Shown: positions 44,996-53,685, numbered from the stretch's first letter. The stretch: 64,000 nt of DNA from an uncultured Castellaniella sp. (GCF_937988725.1 NZ_CALKHS010000004.1:372001-436000), one strand, 5' to 3'. Program-made: numbers and translations. Notes: generated by a model not told the origin, from the letters alone.

Positions 44996-45012
44996 TTTCA
45001 AGGCAGCCCTCC

Positions 45013-46872
45013 ATGTTCAACAGTTTGCGCGCCCGGCTGACCGGCGTCAGCGTCCTGATCGTTTCTCTGTCCCTGATCGTGCTGACGGTTGCCGTCTTCC
45101 TGGTGGTGCGGTCCATCGTGCTGGATTCCCTGGACGCCAGCACGGGCCGGCTGGCCCGCACCTATGCGGACGAACTCTCCCAGTGGGTGAAGGACAAGCA
45201 GCAGATCACCGGCTCCATCAAGCTGGCGCTGCCGCAGCAGGACCCCGTGCCCTTCCTGAAGGCCGCCGAGAAGGCCGGCCTGGATCTGGCCTATTTCGTG
45301 CGGGCCGACAAATCGTATGCCTTCACCCGCAAGCAGCCCGATGGCTACGACGGCACGCAGCGCGACTGGTACAAGCAGGCCGCCGCCGCGGGGAAACCCG
45401 TCTACACGCCGATTTATGCCGACGCGGCGACGGGCGACCTGACCCTCAGCTTCGCCGAGCCGGTGGTGGAAAACGGCAAGACCGTCGCCGTGGTGGCCTC
45501 GGACATGACCATGAAGTCGGTCATCCAGAAAGTCGCCGGCATCCGGCCTTATGAAAAAAGCTTCGCCTTCCTGATCGATGGCAATACGGGCGTGATCCTG
45601 GCGCACCCGGACCCCGCGCTCACGCTCAAGCCGATGACGAACCTGTCCCCGGATCTCGACATCGGCCTGGTGTCGGAACTGGCGAAGCAGGGCGGGCATC
45701 AGGTGGTCTCGATCGGCGGGGCGCCGCAGATGCTGTATGCCGCCGGCGTCACCGGCACGCATTGGCTGCTGGGCATCAGCATCGACCAGGCCGAAGCCAC
45801 GGCGGCCCTGCATCGCCTGCTGTTGCTGGCCATCGTCATCGCCGTGGCCTGCGTGCTGGTGGCGGGCCTGCTGATGGCCGGATTCGTGCGCCAGCAGCTG
45901 GGCCGGCTGGTCCAGGTGCGCGACGCCCTGCAGGACATCGCCTCGGGCGACGGCGACCTGACCCGGCGCCTCGGCGAGTCCGGCAAGGACGAACTGACGC
46001 AGATCGCCAGCGCCTTCAATCTGTTCGCCGACAAGATTTCCTCCGTGCTCGTGCGCATCCGCGCGGCCTCCGATTCCGTGCAGACGGCCGCCACGGAAAT
46101 CGCCAGCGGCAGCCAGGATCTGTCCGCGCGGACCGAGGAGCAGGCCAGCTCGCTGGCGGAAACCGCCGCCACCATGGAAGAGATCACCGCCACGGTGCGG
46201 CAGAACGGCGATCACGTCCAGGAAGCCAACGCCTTGGCGGCGACCGCGGCCGAGACCACCGCCGCCGGAAACGTGACCGTGGGTGAACTGGTCACCACCA
46301 TGAACGAAATCAACGCCAAATCCCAGCAGGTGGCCGAAATCATCGGGGTGATCGACAGCATCGCCTTCCAGACCAACATCCTGGCGCTGAATGCCGCCGT
46401 CGAAGCCGCCCGCGCCGGCGAACAGGGCCGGGGCTTCGCCGTGGTGGCGGCCGAAGTCCGCGCCCTGGCCCAGCGCAGCGCCGCGTCGGCCAAGGAAATC
46501 CGCAGCCTGATCGAACTGTCCGTGCAAACCACGGCCAAGGGCAACCAGCAGGCCGCCAGCGCCAGCAAGGCCACCCAGGAAATCCTGGAGGGCATCCGCC
46601 GCGTGACCGACATCATGCGCGAAATCAGCGCCGCCAACCGCGAACAGACCACCGGGATCGAGCAGATCAATACGGCGGTGACGCAGATGGACGACGTGAC
46701 GCACCAGAACGCCAGCCTGGTCGAGGAATCCGCCGCGGCGGCTGCCAGCCTGCAGGATCAGGCCAACACCCTGTCCGAACTGGTGGGCACGTTCCGGGTA
46801 GACGATCAGGGGGCTGGCGACGCGGCGTCCGATCCGCGTCGCGGCCCGGTGGCGCTGCTGCCGCGCCGCTGA
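45013..46872 (+). CDS. Methyl-accepting chemotaxis protein with dCache-type sensor
   Basis: This chemoreceptor spans the inner membrane. The 619-residue protein has TM1 (about 12-34) and a periplasmic double-Cache sensor (about 40-270, with QRDWYKQAAAAGKPVYTPIYAD and GVILAHPDPAL). TM2 (about 278-300), HAMP and a signalling domain with the hairpin tip IIGVIDSIAFQTNILALNAA follow. Sensors of this type often bind amino acids or organic acids. There is no C-terminal CheR/CheB-tethering pentapeptide. No other chemotaxis genes are nearby. Confidence 0.94.
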   Translation: MFNSLRARLTGVSVLIVSLSLIVLTVAVFLVVRSIVLDSLDASTGRLARTYADELSQWVKDKQQITGSIKLALPQQDPVPFLKAAEKAGLDLAYFVRADKSYAFTRKQPDGYDGTQRDWYKQAAAAGKPVYTPIYADAATGDLTLSFAEPVVENGKTVAVVASDMTMKSVIQKVAGIRPYEKSFAFLIDGNTGVILAHPDPALTLKPMTNLSPDLDIGLVSELAKQGGHQVVSIGGAPQMLYAAGVTGTHWLLGISIDQAEATAALHRLLLLAIVIAVACVLVAGLLMAGFVRQQLGRLVQVRDALQDIASGDGDLTRRLGESGKDELTQIASAFNLFADKISSVLVRIRAASDSVQTAATEIASGSQDLSARTEEQASSLAETAATMEEITATVRQNGDHVQEANALAATAAETTAAGNVTVGELVTTMNEINAKSQQVAEIIGVIDSIAFQTNILALNAAVEAARAGEQGRGFAVVAAEVRALAQRSAASAKEIRSLIELSVQTTAKGNQQAASASKATQEILEGIRRVTDIMREISAANREQTTGIEQINTAVTQMDDVTHQNASLVEESAAAAASLQDQANTLSELVGTFRVDDQGAGDAASDPRRGPVALLPRR

Positions 46873-46892
46873 TGGCGCCGGCATGAAAAATG

Positions 46893-46938
46893 GCCCCCAC
46901 GCTGCGCCTGCGGCTTGCTGCCCCCCCCCCAAGGGGGC
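46893..46938. repeat. GC-rich intergenic repeat-like element with a 10-C tract
   Basis: GCCCCC (46893-46898) can pair with GGGGGC (46933-46938) around a CTGCGCCTGCGGCTTGCTG core. A homopolymer of ten C occupies 46921-46930. Elements of this form recur between genes in many Burkholderiales genomes, from memory; only one copy is in this window. It may also terminate the chemoreceptor transcript. C-tract length is prone to slippage and sequencing error. Confidence 0.5.
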
Positions 46939-46966
46939 GTTTTCATCTTGGGGCGGCCCGGCGATG

Positions 46967-46999
46967 AAAAAAGGGCTTGTGCCGAAAGCATAAGCCCTT
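46967..46999 (-). terminator. Rho-independent terminator of tRNA-Cys
   Basis: On the minus strand the stem AAGGGCTTATGC and GCACAAGCCCTT close a TTTCG-type loop and run into TTTTTT. It lies 8 bases beyond the tRNA 3' end and ends the tRNA transcript. Confidence 0.85.
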
Positions 47000-47007
47000 G
47001 ATTCATT

Positions 47008-47081
47008 TGGAGGCGCAAGCCGGAATCGAACCGACGTACACGGATTTGCAGTCCGCTGCATCACCACTCTGCCATTGCGCC
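47008..47081 (-). tRNA. tRNA-Cys (GCA)
   Basis: The minus strand folds as a 74-base cloverleaf. The acceptor stem is GGCGCAA/TTGCGCC, followed by discriminator T and encoded CCA. The anticodon loop CTGCAAA has anticodon GCA, and the T-loop is GGTTCGATTCC. All stems pair without a mismatch I can see. A terminator follows immediately. Confidence 0.96.
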
Positions 47082-47130
47082 TGTGATGGGCTGGGGTGAT
47101 CCAGCCAAGTCCAGCATTATACGATATTTT

Positions 47131-48456
47131 TCAGCGCATCTCGAACGCCTCCCGATGCACCGGCGCGTCCTTGAAACCCAGGGACCGCAGGCCGGCTTCC
47201 AGCTGGCGGGCCAGGCCGGCGGGGCCGCAGAACCAGACGTCCAGCGCTTCGCCGGGCTGCGCCCCGCTTTCCCTGCGCAGGATGTCCGCGTCCAGCCGCT
47301 GGCCGGCGCCGGCATCGTGGACGTGCAGGGTGATGCCGGGCAGGGCGGCGCACAGCGCGCGCAGGCGGCCGACGAAGGGATCCCGGGCCGCGTCGCGCAC
47401 GCAGTAGTGCAGCTGCGCGCAGGGGGCGGCGTCCGGTCGGCCCTGCAGCGATTCCAGCCAGGCCAGGAACGGCGTGATGCCGATGCCGCCGGCCACCCAG
47501 GCCTGGCGGTCTTCGCCCCGATGGTGATCGAAGCGGCCGTAGGGGCCTTCGACCTGGATCGCCTGGCCGGCATGCAGACGCCGCGCCAGCGTGCGGGTGT
47601 AGTCCCCCAGGGCCTTGATCTGGAAGGTCAGCCGGCCCGCCCGGTCGGCGCTGGCGATCGTGTAGGGGTGGGCGCCTTCTCCGGCGTCGAAGGTCACGAA
47701 GGCGAATTGCCCCGCCCGGTGGCCCGGCCAGTCGCCGCCCATCGCGCAGTTCACTTCCGTGACGCCGCCTTCCAGCTGGCGCACGGACTCGATGCGCCCG
47801 GCATGCCGGCGGCTGTGTCCGATGCGCTGGCGCAAGGCGGGGATGGCCGACAGGCTGCCGCCCAGCATCAGGGCGCCCATGATCAGGCCCAGGGGCTGCA
47901 GCCACCAGGCGGCCGGAGTCAGGGCTGCGGAGTGAAAGACCAGGGCCAGGTACAGCAGCGGCATGACCCGGTGCAGGATGCGCCAGGATTTATAGGGGAA
48001 CGCCTTCCACAGGCTGATCAGCAGGGAGACGATCAGCGCGTAGATGACCCATTCGCCCACGTCCTTGGCCAGGCCGTGGCTGGATTGCAGGAAATCGGCC
48101 ACGGCCACGCGGGGCGGTTTGTCCACGGCGGCGCCGACCAGCGCGCGCAGTGCGCCCCCGCCGAGTTCCAGCAGCCAGTGGGCGACGCCCAGGCTGATCG
48201 CCAGGATGCCCGCCCATTTGTGCAGGCGGTAGATGCGGTCCATGCCGCCCAGGGCGGGTTCCAGCCAGGCGGGGCGGGTGGCCAGGATCATGGTCAGGGA
48301 CATCAGGCCCATGGCCCAGATGCCGGTCAAGTAGATGCCTTGCTTGCGGGCGACCCAGACGGCGTCGCCGGGCATGGGATTCAGGACGAAGGCGTCCCAG
48401 GCCCAGGCCAGGGCCAGGATCCCCAGGAAGGAGAGCAGAATGGTGCGTGTTTTCAT
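47131..48456 (-). CDS. Ferric reductase-like transmembrane flavoprotein
   Basis: The 441-residue product has an N-terminal domain of about six helices with histidines in LHKWAGILAISLGVAHW and WRILHRVMPLLYLALVFHS. These fit b-haem ligation in the ferric-reductase/NOX-like family. The C-terminal reductase module has the FAD site HPYTIAS and the NAD(P) site WVAGGIGITPFLAWLESL, ending with DVWFCGPAGLARQLEAGL. There is no 2Fe-2S ferredoxin domain. It probably moves electrons from NAD(P)H across the inner membrane. The acceptor is unknown. Confidence 0.83.
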   Translation of the reverse strand: MKTRTILLSFLGILALAWAWDAFVLNPMPGDAVWVARKQGIYLTGIWAMGLMSLTMILATRPAWLEPALGGMDRIYRLHKWAGILAISLGVAHWLLELGGGALRALVGAAVDKPPRVAVADFLQSSHGLAKDVGEWVIYALIVSLLISLWKAFPYKSWRILHRVMPLLYLALVFHSAALTPAAWWLQPLGLIMGALMLGGSLSAIPALRQRIGHSRRHAGRIESVRQLEGGVTEVNCAMGGDWPGHRAGQFAFVTFDAGEGAHPYTIASADRAGRLTFQIKALGDYTRTLARRLHAGQAIQVEGPYGRFDHHRGEDRQAWVAGGIGITPFLAWLESLQGRPDAAPCAQLHYCVRDAARDPFVGRLRALCAALPGITLHVHDAGAGQRLDADILRRESGAQPGEALDVWFCGPAGLARQLEAGLRSLGFKDAPVHREAFEMR

Positions 48457-48661
48457 GCGGACTTCCAGATGCGGGCCGATGGGTATCGGCGATGAGGGCA
48501 GTATGGAGTCCGGTGTCTGAATCGCGCGTGAAGCGGCCGTTCAGCCGGGGTTCATGCAAGGGGCGGGGGCGGTGCCGCCCAGGAGCGGCGGCGGCCGGTC
48601 TTGGTAAGATGCTGCGACTTATCTGTGTATTCTGTCATTTTTACTGTATCTGGATCGTCTC

Positions 48662-49795
48662 ATGGGGACCCTGCTGCCGTTTGTCACCGGCACCATCTGG
48701 CTGTATGTGGTGTGGCGTTTCGTCTGGCCCTTGCCCTGCGGGTTCGCCTGCCGGGCGGCGCTGGCGGTGGCGCTGCTGCTGGCGGCCGAATATCACCAGA
48801 TCACGGGGCGGTTTTTCGGCACCCTGGGTTCTCCGGAACTGCCTCAGTGGATCCTGATGTGCCTGGCCTGGGCCTTTGGCGTGGTGCTGCTGCTGGCGCT
48901 GCTGTTGCTGCTCCGGGATGTCGTCGGCATGCTGGTGTGGCTGCCGGCGCGCGGGGCGGGACGGGTGGTCCTGCAGGGACGGGCCGTGGGGCTGTCCATC
49001 GGGGCGCTGGCGCTGGTCCTGTCGGCCGTCGGCGTCTGGCAGGCGGTCAAGATTCCCGGCATCCGCACCGTGGCGGTGACGATCCCCGGTCTGCCCGCGG
49101 CGTTTGACGGCTATCGCATCGTGCAACTGACGGACCTGCACGCCAGCCGCCTTCTGCCGCAGTCCTGGCAGGCGGCCGTGGTGGCGCGCGCCGACCGGCT
49201 GGATCCGGACCTGATCGTCATCACGGGGGATCTGGCCGACGGCACGCCCGAGCTCCGGGCGGCCGATGTCCGGCCCTTGCGGGACCTGAGGGCGAAGGAC
49301 GGCGTGCTGGCGATCCCGGGCAATCACGAATACTACAGCGACTACGTCCGCTGGATGCAGGCCTATCGCGCCATGGGTCTGAACATGATGGAAAACAGTC
49401 ATGTGCTGATCCGCCGGGATGGGGCATCGCTGGCGGTGGCGGGGGTGACGGACCGGCAGGCGGGGACCTTCGGCCTGCCGCGTCCCGACCTGAAGGCCGC
49501 CTTGCAGGGGATTCCGGCGGGCACGCCGGTGATCCTGCTGGAACACCGGCCGGGCGACGCGCCCGCCAATGCCGACGCGGGCGTGGCGCTGCAGCTGTCG
49601 GGGCATACGCATGGCGGCCAGATCCTGGGGCTGCACTTCATCACCCGGTGGGCCAACAATGGTTTCGTCTCGGGCTTGTACCGGGTCGGGCCCATGACCT
49701 TGTATGTCAGCAACGGCACCGGCTTGTGGAATGGCCTGGCGCTCCGCCTGGGGCGGCCTTCCGAGATCACGCAGATCGTGCTGCGGGCGAAATGA
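48662..49795 (+). CDS. Membrane-anchored calcineurin-like metallophosphoesterase
   Basis: The 377-residue product has four or five N-terminal membrane helices (to about 130) and then a calcineurin-type domain. All metal sites are present: DLHAS, TGDLADG, GNHEYY, the histidine in LLEHRPGD and SGHTHGGQI. Related YkuE/YaeI proteins act on phosphodiester or lipid substrates; the target here is unknown. The domain probably faces the periplasm. The TSUP permease gene follows on the same strand after 85 bases. Confidence 0.88.
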   Translation: MGTLLPFVTGTIWLYVVWRFVWPLPCGFACRAALAVALLLAAEYHQITGRFFGTLGSPELPQWILMCLAWAFGVVLLLALLLLLRDVVGMLVWLPARGAGRVVLQGRAVGLSIGALALVLSAVGVWQAVKIPGIRTVAVTIPGLPAAFDGYRIVQLTDLHASRLLPQSWQAAVVARADRLDPDLIVITGDLADGTPELRAADVRPLRDLRAKDGVLAIPGNHEYYSDYVRWMQAYRAMGLNMMENSHVLIRRDGASLAVAGVTDRQAGTFGLPRPDLKAALQGIPAGTPVILLEHRPGDAPANADAGVALQLSGHTHGGQILGLHFITRWANNGFVSGLYRVGPMTLYVSNGTGLWNGLALRLGRPSEITQIVLRAK

Positions 49796-49880
49796 CGCCC
49801 GCGGCGGCGGGAACCCGGGTCCGCATCGCAGCGGGCCCGCGTACCGGCCATGAGGTCCCCCGGACCGAGGAGCATCGTGG

Positions 49881-50630
49881 ATGGACTCTTTGATATGGGT
49901 CGGCGGCGCCGGCGCGGTGGCGGGCGCCATGAATGCCCTGGCGGGCGGCGGCTCCTTCGTCAGCCTGCCGGCCCTGATCGCGGCGGGCGTGCCGCCGGTG
50001 CTGGCCAATACGTCCAGCACCGTGGCGCTCTATCCCGGCAGCGCGGCCAGCGCCTGGGCGTATCGCGACAGCCTGGGCGGCGTGGGCGACGTGCCTTTGC
50101 GCAAGCTGTTCTTCGTCACCCTGCTGGGGGGCAGCGCGGGCGCCCTGCTGCTGTTGCTGACGCCGTCGCGGGCCTTCGATTTCGCGCTGCCCTGGCTGTT
50201 GCTGGCGGCGACCGTCGCGCTGGGCTTCGGCCGCCGGATCGGCGAGTGGGTGCGGGCCCATTGCCGGGTGCATCCGGCCGTCGTGATGGTCCTGCAGTTC
50301 TTCCTGGGCATCTATGGCGGCTATTTCGGCGGCGCGGTCGGCATCATGATGGTGGCCGTCTGGGGGCTGCTGGGTTCGCACGATCTCAAGCGCATGAGCG
50401 GGCCCCGCGTGCTGATGGTCACGGTGGCCAACACCATGGCCGTGATCATCTTCATCGGCGCGGGCGCCGTCCAGTGGCGGGAAACCGTGGTGATGCTGGT
50501 GACGGCCAGCCTGGGCGGCTATCTGGGGGCGGTGCTGGGCAAGCGCATCCCGGCTCCGATCATCCGCTTCGGCACCCTGGCCCTGACCGTCTTCATCACC
50601 GTGATGTTTTTCCTGCGCACCTATGGTTGA
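49881..50630 (+). CDS. TSUP (TauE/SafE) family permease
   Basis: This integral membrane protein belongs to a family of sulfite, sulfonate or organic-anion exporters. The 249-residue product has about eight helices in two repeats, with the family motifs GAMNALAGGGSFVSLPALIAAG and GIYGGYFGGAVGIMMVA. GAGGAG lies 9 bases before the ATG. The substrate cannot be inferred; no sulfur genes are adjacent. The stop codon lies within the start of a 16-bp hairpin. Confidence 0.9.
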   Translation: MDSLIWVGGAGAVAGAMNALAGGGSFVSLPALIAAGVPPVLANTSSTVALYPGSAASAWAYRDSLGGVGDVPLRKLFFVTLLGGSAGALLLLLTPSRAFDFALPWLLLAATVALGFGRRIGEWVRAHCRVHPAVVMVLQFFLGIYGGYFGGAVGIMMVAVWGLLGSHDLKRMSGPRVLMVTVANTMAVIIFIGAGAVQWRETVVMLVTASLGGYLGAVLGKRIPAPIIRFGTLALTVFITVMFFLRTYG

Positions 50631-50666
50631 TGCGGCCCTGCGGGAGCATGTCCCGCAGGGCCGCAT
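50630..50666. terminator. Perfect 16-bp hairpin between convergent genes
   Basis: ATGCGGCCCTGCGGGA (50630-50645) pairs exactly with TCCCGCAGGGCCGCAT (50651-50666) across GCATG. It overlaps the last base of the TSUP stop codon and faces the end of the lipoprotein gene. It is a likely bidirectional terminator, though no T-tract follows. Confidence 0.65.
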
Positions 50667-50710
50667 CGAGCCGTTTCGCCGCGGCGCGCCGCGGGCGGGG
50701 AGCGGCCGCC

Positions 50711-50932
50711 TTATTTCACTTCCTCGATTCGCTGGACGTCGGATTTGTTGACCTTGACTTCGTGGCCGTCCTTTTCATAGCGGACGAAGCCGTCGTCCGC
50801 ATCCGTCTGCGGCGCGTCGGCCGTGTAATCCGTCCGTCCGTCGTTCGTCGTGACGGTGGACGGAGTGGAGCAGGCGGCCAGAATGAAGCTGCCGGCCAGA
50901 ACGGCGAGGAGTCCGGGAATCTTCTTTGACAT
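50711..50932 (-). CDS. YgdI/YgdR-type small lipoprotein
   Basis: The 73-residue product has a lipoprotein signal ending in LAAC (Cys about 21) and a short SH3-like domain of the YgdI/YgdR (DUF903) family: STVTTNDGRTDYTADAPQ, FVRYEKDGHEVKVNKSDVQRI. It would be lipid-anchored in the cell envelope. Its function is unknown. GGAG precedes the ATG. It is probably monocistronic. Confidence 0.88.
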   Translation of the reverse strand: MSKKIPGLLAVLAGSFILAACSTPSTVTTNDGRTDYTADAPQTDADDGFVRYEKDGHEVKVNKSDVQRIEEVK

Positions 50933-51146
50933 GAGTATCTCCTGAAAACGAGGGTCTCATAAACACCATATCAAGGTCTTCCGGACGGTAATGTAAGCGG
51001 GTTCGACAGCAGGCTCCGGCGGGTCGCCTGCGCAATCGGCCGCATGCCGGGGTTTTAGAGCGGGAAGGGCGCGAAAACCCCTTGTAGAGTCTTCTGACAA
51101 AATCGAGGCCGGTTGTTGCGCGGACGAGGCGCTGCGCGAGCGAGGC

Positions 51147-51857
51147 CTAGGCCGGCGCTCGCCGCGCGGCCCATTGCCGGTAGCCCCGCGCGCGCAGCTC
51201 GCAGGCCGGGCATCGACCGCAGCCGTAGCCCCAGTCGTGCAACCGGTCCCGCTGGTTCAGGTAGCAGGTATGCGTCTCGGCGCGCACCAGATCCACCAAT
51301 GCCGCGCCGCCCAGCTGCCGGGCCAGATCCCAGGTGTCGGCCTTGTCCAGCCACATCAGCGGGGTTTCGATCCTCAGCGGGCGGTCCGTTCCCAGGCTGA
51401 GCGCCACCTGCAGCGCTTTGAGGGTATTGTCGCGGCAGTCCGGGTAGCCGGAATAGTCGGTCTGGGACATGCCTCCCACCAGCACGTCCAGGCCCCGGCG
51501 GTATGCCAGCGCGGCCGCCAGGGTGAAGAACAGCAGGTTGCGGCCCGGCACGAAGGTATTGGGCACGCCGTCTTCCTGCAGGGCGATGGCGACGTCGTCC
51601 GTCATGGCGGACGCGCCCAGGCGCTTGAGCACGCCCGCGTCCAGCAGGTGGTCGTCGCCCAGGCGACGCGCCCAGTCCGGCTGCAGCGCCGTGATGCGGC
51701 TGCGCACCGTCATGCGGCAGTCCAGTTCCGCATCGTGACGCTGGCCGTAGTCGAAGCCCAGGGTTTCGACGCGATCGAAGCGCGTCAGCGCCCAGGCCAG
51801 GCAGGTGGTGGAATCCTGGCCTCCGGAGAAGAGGACCAGGGCGCGGCCGGTGTTCAC
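51147..51857 (-). CDS. queC: 7-cyano-7-deazaguanine (preQ0) synthase
   Basis: QueC makes preQ0 from 7-carboxy-7-deazaguanine in queuosine biosynthesis. The 236-residue protein has the ATP loop LFSGGQDSTTCLAWAL at about 9-24, the FVPGRNLLFFTLA region and a zinc site ending in YGCGRCPACELRARGY. The GTG start at 51857 overlaps the yhhQ stop as GTGA, so the two are translationally coupled and both fall under the upstream riboswitch-like element. Frames extending further upstream are inside yhhQ. Confidence 0.95.
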   Translation of the reverse strand: MNTGRALVLFSGGQDSTTCLAWALTRFDRVETLGFDYGQRHDAELDCRMTVRSRITALQPDWARRLGDDHLLDAGVLKRLGASAMTDDVAIALQEDGVPNTFVPGRNLLFFTLAAALAYRRGLDVLVGGMSQTDYSGYPDCRDNTLKALQVALSLGTDRPLRIETPLMWLDKADTWDLARQLGGAALVDLVRAETHTCYLNQRDRLHDWGYGCGRCPACELRARGYRQWAARRAPA

Positions 51858-52525
51858 GCCGGCGATGCCTCGGTCAGGGGGCGCCGGCCCAGGACCCGGA
51901 GCACGGCATTGAGGACAATGCCGTACAAAGGCACGAACAGCAACAGGCTGACGGTAAGCTTGATCGCGTAGTCCACCAGGGCGATTTCGACCCAGTGTTC
52001 CGCCATGAAGGGATTGCTGCTGTGCCAGAAGGCCACGGCGAAGAAGATCGCCGTGTCCAGCGCCTGTCCCAGCACGGCGGATGCGGAGGGCGCCACCCAC
52101 CAGGGCATGCTGCTGCGGCGGATGCGGTCGAAGACCTGCACGTCCAGCAACTGACCGAAGACGTAGGCCGCGAAGCTGGCCAGCGCGATGCGGAACACGA
52201 AGCCGTCGAAGACGGCCAGGGCGCCGGCCCCGTTGAAACGGCCCTCGTGGAACAGCACCGACACGATGTAGGACGCGATCAGCGCGGGCACCATCACGCG
52301 CGCGATCACCCGGCGGGCCTGCGCCTTGCCGATCAGCCGCACGGTCAGGTCGGTGGCCAGGAAAATGAATGGGAAGCTGAAGGCGCCCCAGGTGCTGTGA
52401 AAGCCGAACAGGTCGATCGGCAGCTGCACCAGGTAGTTGCTGGCGATGATGATGGCGATGTGGAAGGCGACCAGCAGGGCCAGATGGCGGGATGTCCGCG
52501 ACGGCGGGACGAGCGTGGGTGTCAT
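51854..52525 (-). CDS. yhhQ: Queuosine precursor transporter (YhhQ/COG1738)
   Basis: This inner-membrane importer takes up preQ0/preQ1-type queuosine precursors. The 223-residue product has about six helices with LPIDLFGFHSTWGAFSFPF and FLATDLTVRLIGKAQARRVI, characteristic of the family. The start MTPTLVPPS at 52525 lies 6 bases after an AAAAAGG site embedded in the riboswitch-like fold; longer frames cross that element and are not used. It is co-transcribed with queC, joining salvage and synthesis of the same compound. Confidence 0.9.
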   Translation of the reverse strand: MTPTLVPPSRTSRHLALLVAFHIAIIIASNYLVQLPIDLFGFHSTWGAFSFPFIFLATDLTVRLIGKAQARRVIARVMVPALIASYIVSVLFHEGRFNGAGALAVFDGFVFRIALASFAAYVFGQLLDVQVFDRIRRSSMPWWVAPSASAVLGQALDTAIFFAVAFWHSSNPFMAEHWVEIALVDYAIKLTVSLLLFVPLYGIVLNAVLRVLGRRPLTEASPA

Positions 52526-52530
52526 GACGG

Positions 52531-52563
52531 ACCTTTTTGGTGGATGGGGTGAGGGAACCCATG
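52531..52563 (-). promoter_or_regulatory. preQ1-I (class I) riboswitch candidate controlling yhhQ-queC
   Basis: On the minus strand, P1 is ATGGG (52562-52558) with CCCAT (52548-52544). The loop holds TTC, then CCT (52554-52552) and CAC. After P1 comes an A-rich tail ending AAAAAGG, whose AGG can pair with the loop CCT to close the P2 pseudoknot. This is the H-type layout of preQ1-I aptamers (P1, UUC, P2 strand, C-containing loop, A-rich tail). The tail is also the ribosome-binding site 6 bases before yhhQ, so ligand binding would block translation. Confidence 0.78.
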
Positions 52564-52579
52564 AGCGAAATGCACGGGG

Positions 52580-52607
52580 ATTATACCCGGGCCGCCTGAT
52601 GCGACAA
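52580..52607 (-). promoter_or_regulatory. yhhQ-queC promoter
   Basis: On the minus strand a consensus -10 TATAAT (52580-52585) lies 16 bases from -35 TTGTCG (52602-52607). Transcription would start near 52573, about ten bases before the preQ1-like aptamer, which fits a short riboswitch leader. Confidence 0.7.
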
Positions 52608-52641
52608 TCGGGGCTTCCGTTTTTCAAGGACCGTTCCGATC

Positions 52642-53484
52642 ATGCCGACCTTCGATTTCAAGCAAGTGGATGTGTTCGCCAGCCAGCCCCTGAAGGGCAA
52701 TCCGCTGGCGGTGGTCGTGGCCGCCGACGGATTGGCGGATGCGCGGATGGCGGCATTCGCCAACTGGACCAACCTGAGCGAAACCATCTTTCTGCTTCGG
52801 CCCACGACGCCGCAGGCGGACTACCGCGTCCGGATCTTCACGCCGCGGGGCGAACTGCCCTTTGCCGGACACCCCACGCTGGGCGCCTGCGCCGTCTGGC
52901 TGGCAGGCGGAGGCCGGGCGCGCGGCGACCGGATCGTCCAGGAATGCGCGGCGGGCCTGATCACGCTGCGCCGCGACGGCCCGCTGGTGGCGTTCGCCGC
53001 GCCGCCCCTGCTGCGGTCGGAGCCGGTCGGACCGGAACTGCTGCCGCGCATTGCCGCCGGCCTGGGCCTGGATGCCGGCGACCTCCTGGAAGCGCGCTGG
53101 GTGGACAACGGTCCCGGCTGGCTGGCGGTGCTGCTGGCCTCGCGCCGCCAGGTGCTGGCGTTGCGGCCCGATCCGGCCGCGCTCGGCAGCCTGAAAGTGG
53201 GGGTGGTCGCCCCCTGGGATCCGGCCGTCGACGGCGCGGAGGCGCAGTTCGAGGTCCGGGCGTTCGTGTCCGGCGCGGGCATCCTGGAGGACCCGGTGAC
53301 CGGCAGCCTGAATGCCGGCGTGGCCCAATGGCTGATCGGCAGCGGCCGCGCGCCGGATGCCTATGTCGCGTCCCAGGGCACGGCGCTGGGCCGGGCGGGG
53401 CGCGTGCACGTCCGGAAATCCGGCGCGGACATCTGGATCGGCGGCGAGGTCGTCACCTGCATCGAAGGCAAGGTGACGCTGTAG
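52642..53484 (+). CDS. PhzF-family epimerase/isomerase-like protein
   Basis: The 280-residue product starts FDFKQVDVFASQPLKGNPLAVVV and has the PhzF features TNLSETIFLL (catalytic Glu), IFTPRGELPFAGHPTLGAC and EDPVTGSLNAGVAQWL. PhzF isomerises a phenazine precursor, but most homologues act on other substrates and there are no phenazine genes here. AAGGA precedes the ATG. It is divergent from the yhhQ-queC operon. Confidence 0.9.
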   Translation: MPTFDFKQVDVFASQPLKGNPLAVVVAADGLADARMAAFANWTNLSETIFLLRPTTPQADYRVRIFTPRGELPFAGHPTLGACAVWLAGGGRARGDRIVQECAAGLITLRRDGPLVAFAAPPLLRSEPVGPELLPRIAAGLGLDAGDLLEARWVDNGPGWLAVLLASRRQVLALRPDPAALGSLKVGVVAPWDPAVDGAEAQFEVRAFVSGAGILEDPVTGSLNAGVAQWLIGSGRAPDAYVASQGTALGRAGRVHVRKSGADIWIGGEVVTCIEGKVTL

Positions 53485-53578
53485 CGCCCTGGAAGGATTG
53501 GCCGGCAAGATCCGGGCAGGAACGGATGGAGCCGGCCGCCTGTGCTGATCCATTCATAAGTTGAATGTCGGAATTTTG

Positions 53579-53659
53579 ATATTTAATTTGTAAATATAGG
53601 GGGCCTCCGATATGGTGTGGATTCCCGCTTCCGGGGCTGCGGCGCGCATGCGCCGCAGC
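53579..53659 (+). promoter_or_regulatory. AT-rich palindrome and 10-bp hairpin upstream of allE
   Basis: ATATTTA-ATTTG-TAAATAT (53579-53597) is a perfect inverted repeat in an AT-rich patch, of the kind bound by LysR-type regulators. A TTGAAT (53561-53566) upstream may be a -35. GCTGCGGCGC (53636-53645) and GCGCCGCAGC (53650-53659) form a strong hairpin around GCAT in the probable leader. The nearby LysR gene (54621-55499) is a candidate regulator. Confidence 0.45.
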
Positions 53660-53685
53660 TTCACATGACCCCCGAGGAATTCCCC

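Noticed and set aside
46921..46930. Phase-variable C tract controlling a coding frame
   Set aside because: The tract lies after the chemoreceptor stop and outside any gene, so slippage cannot shift a reading frame.
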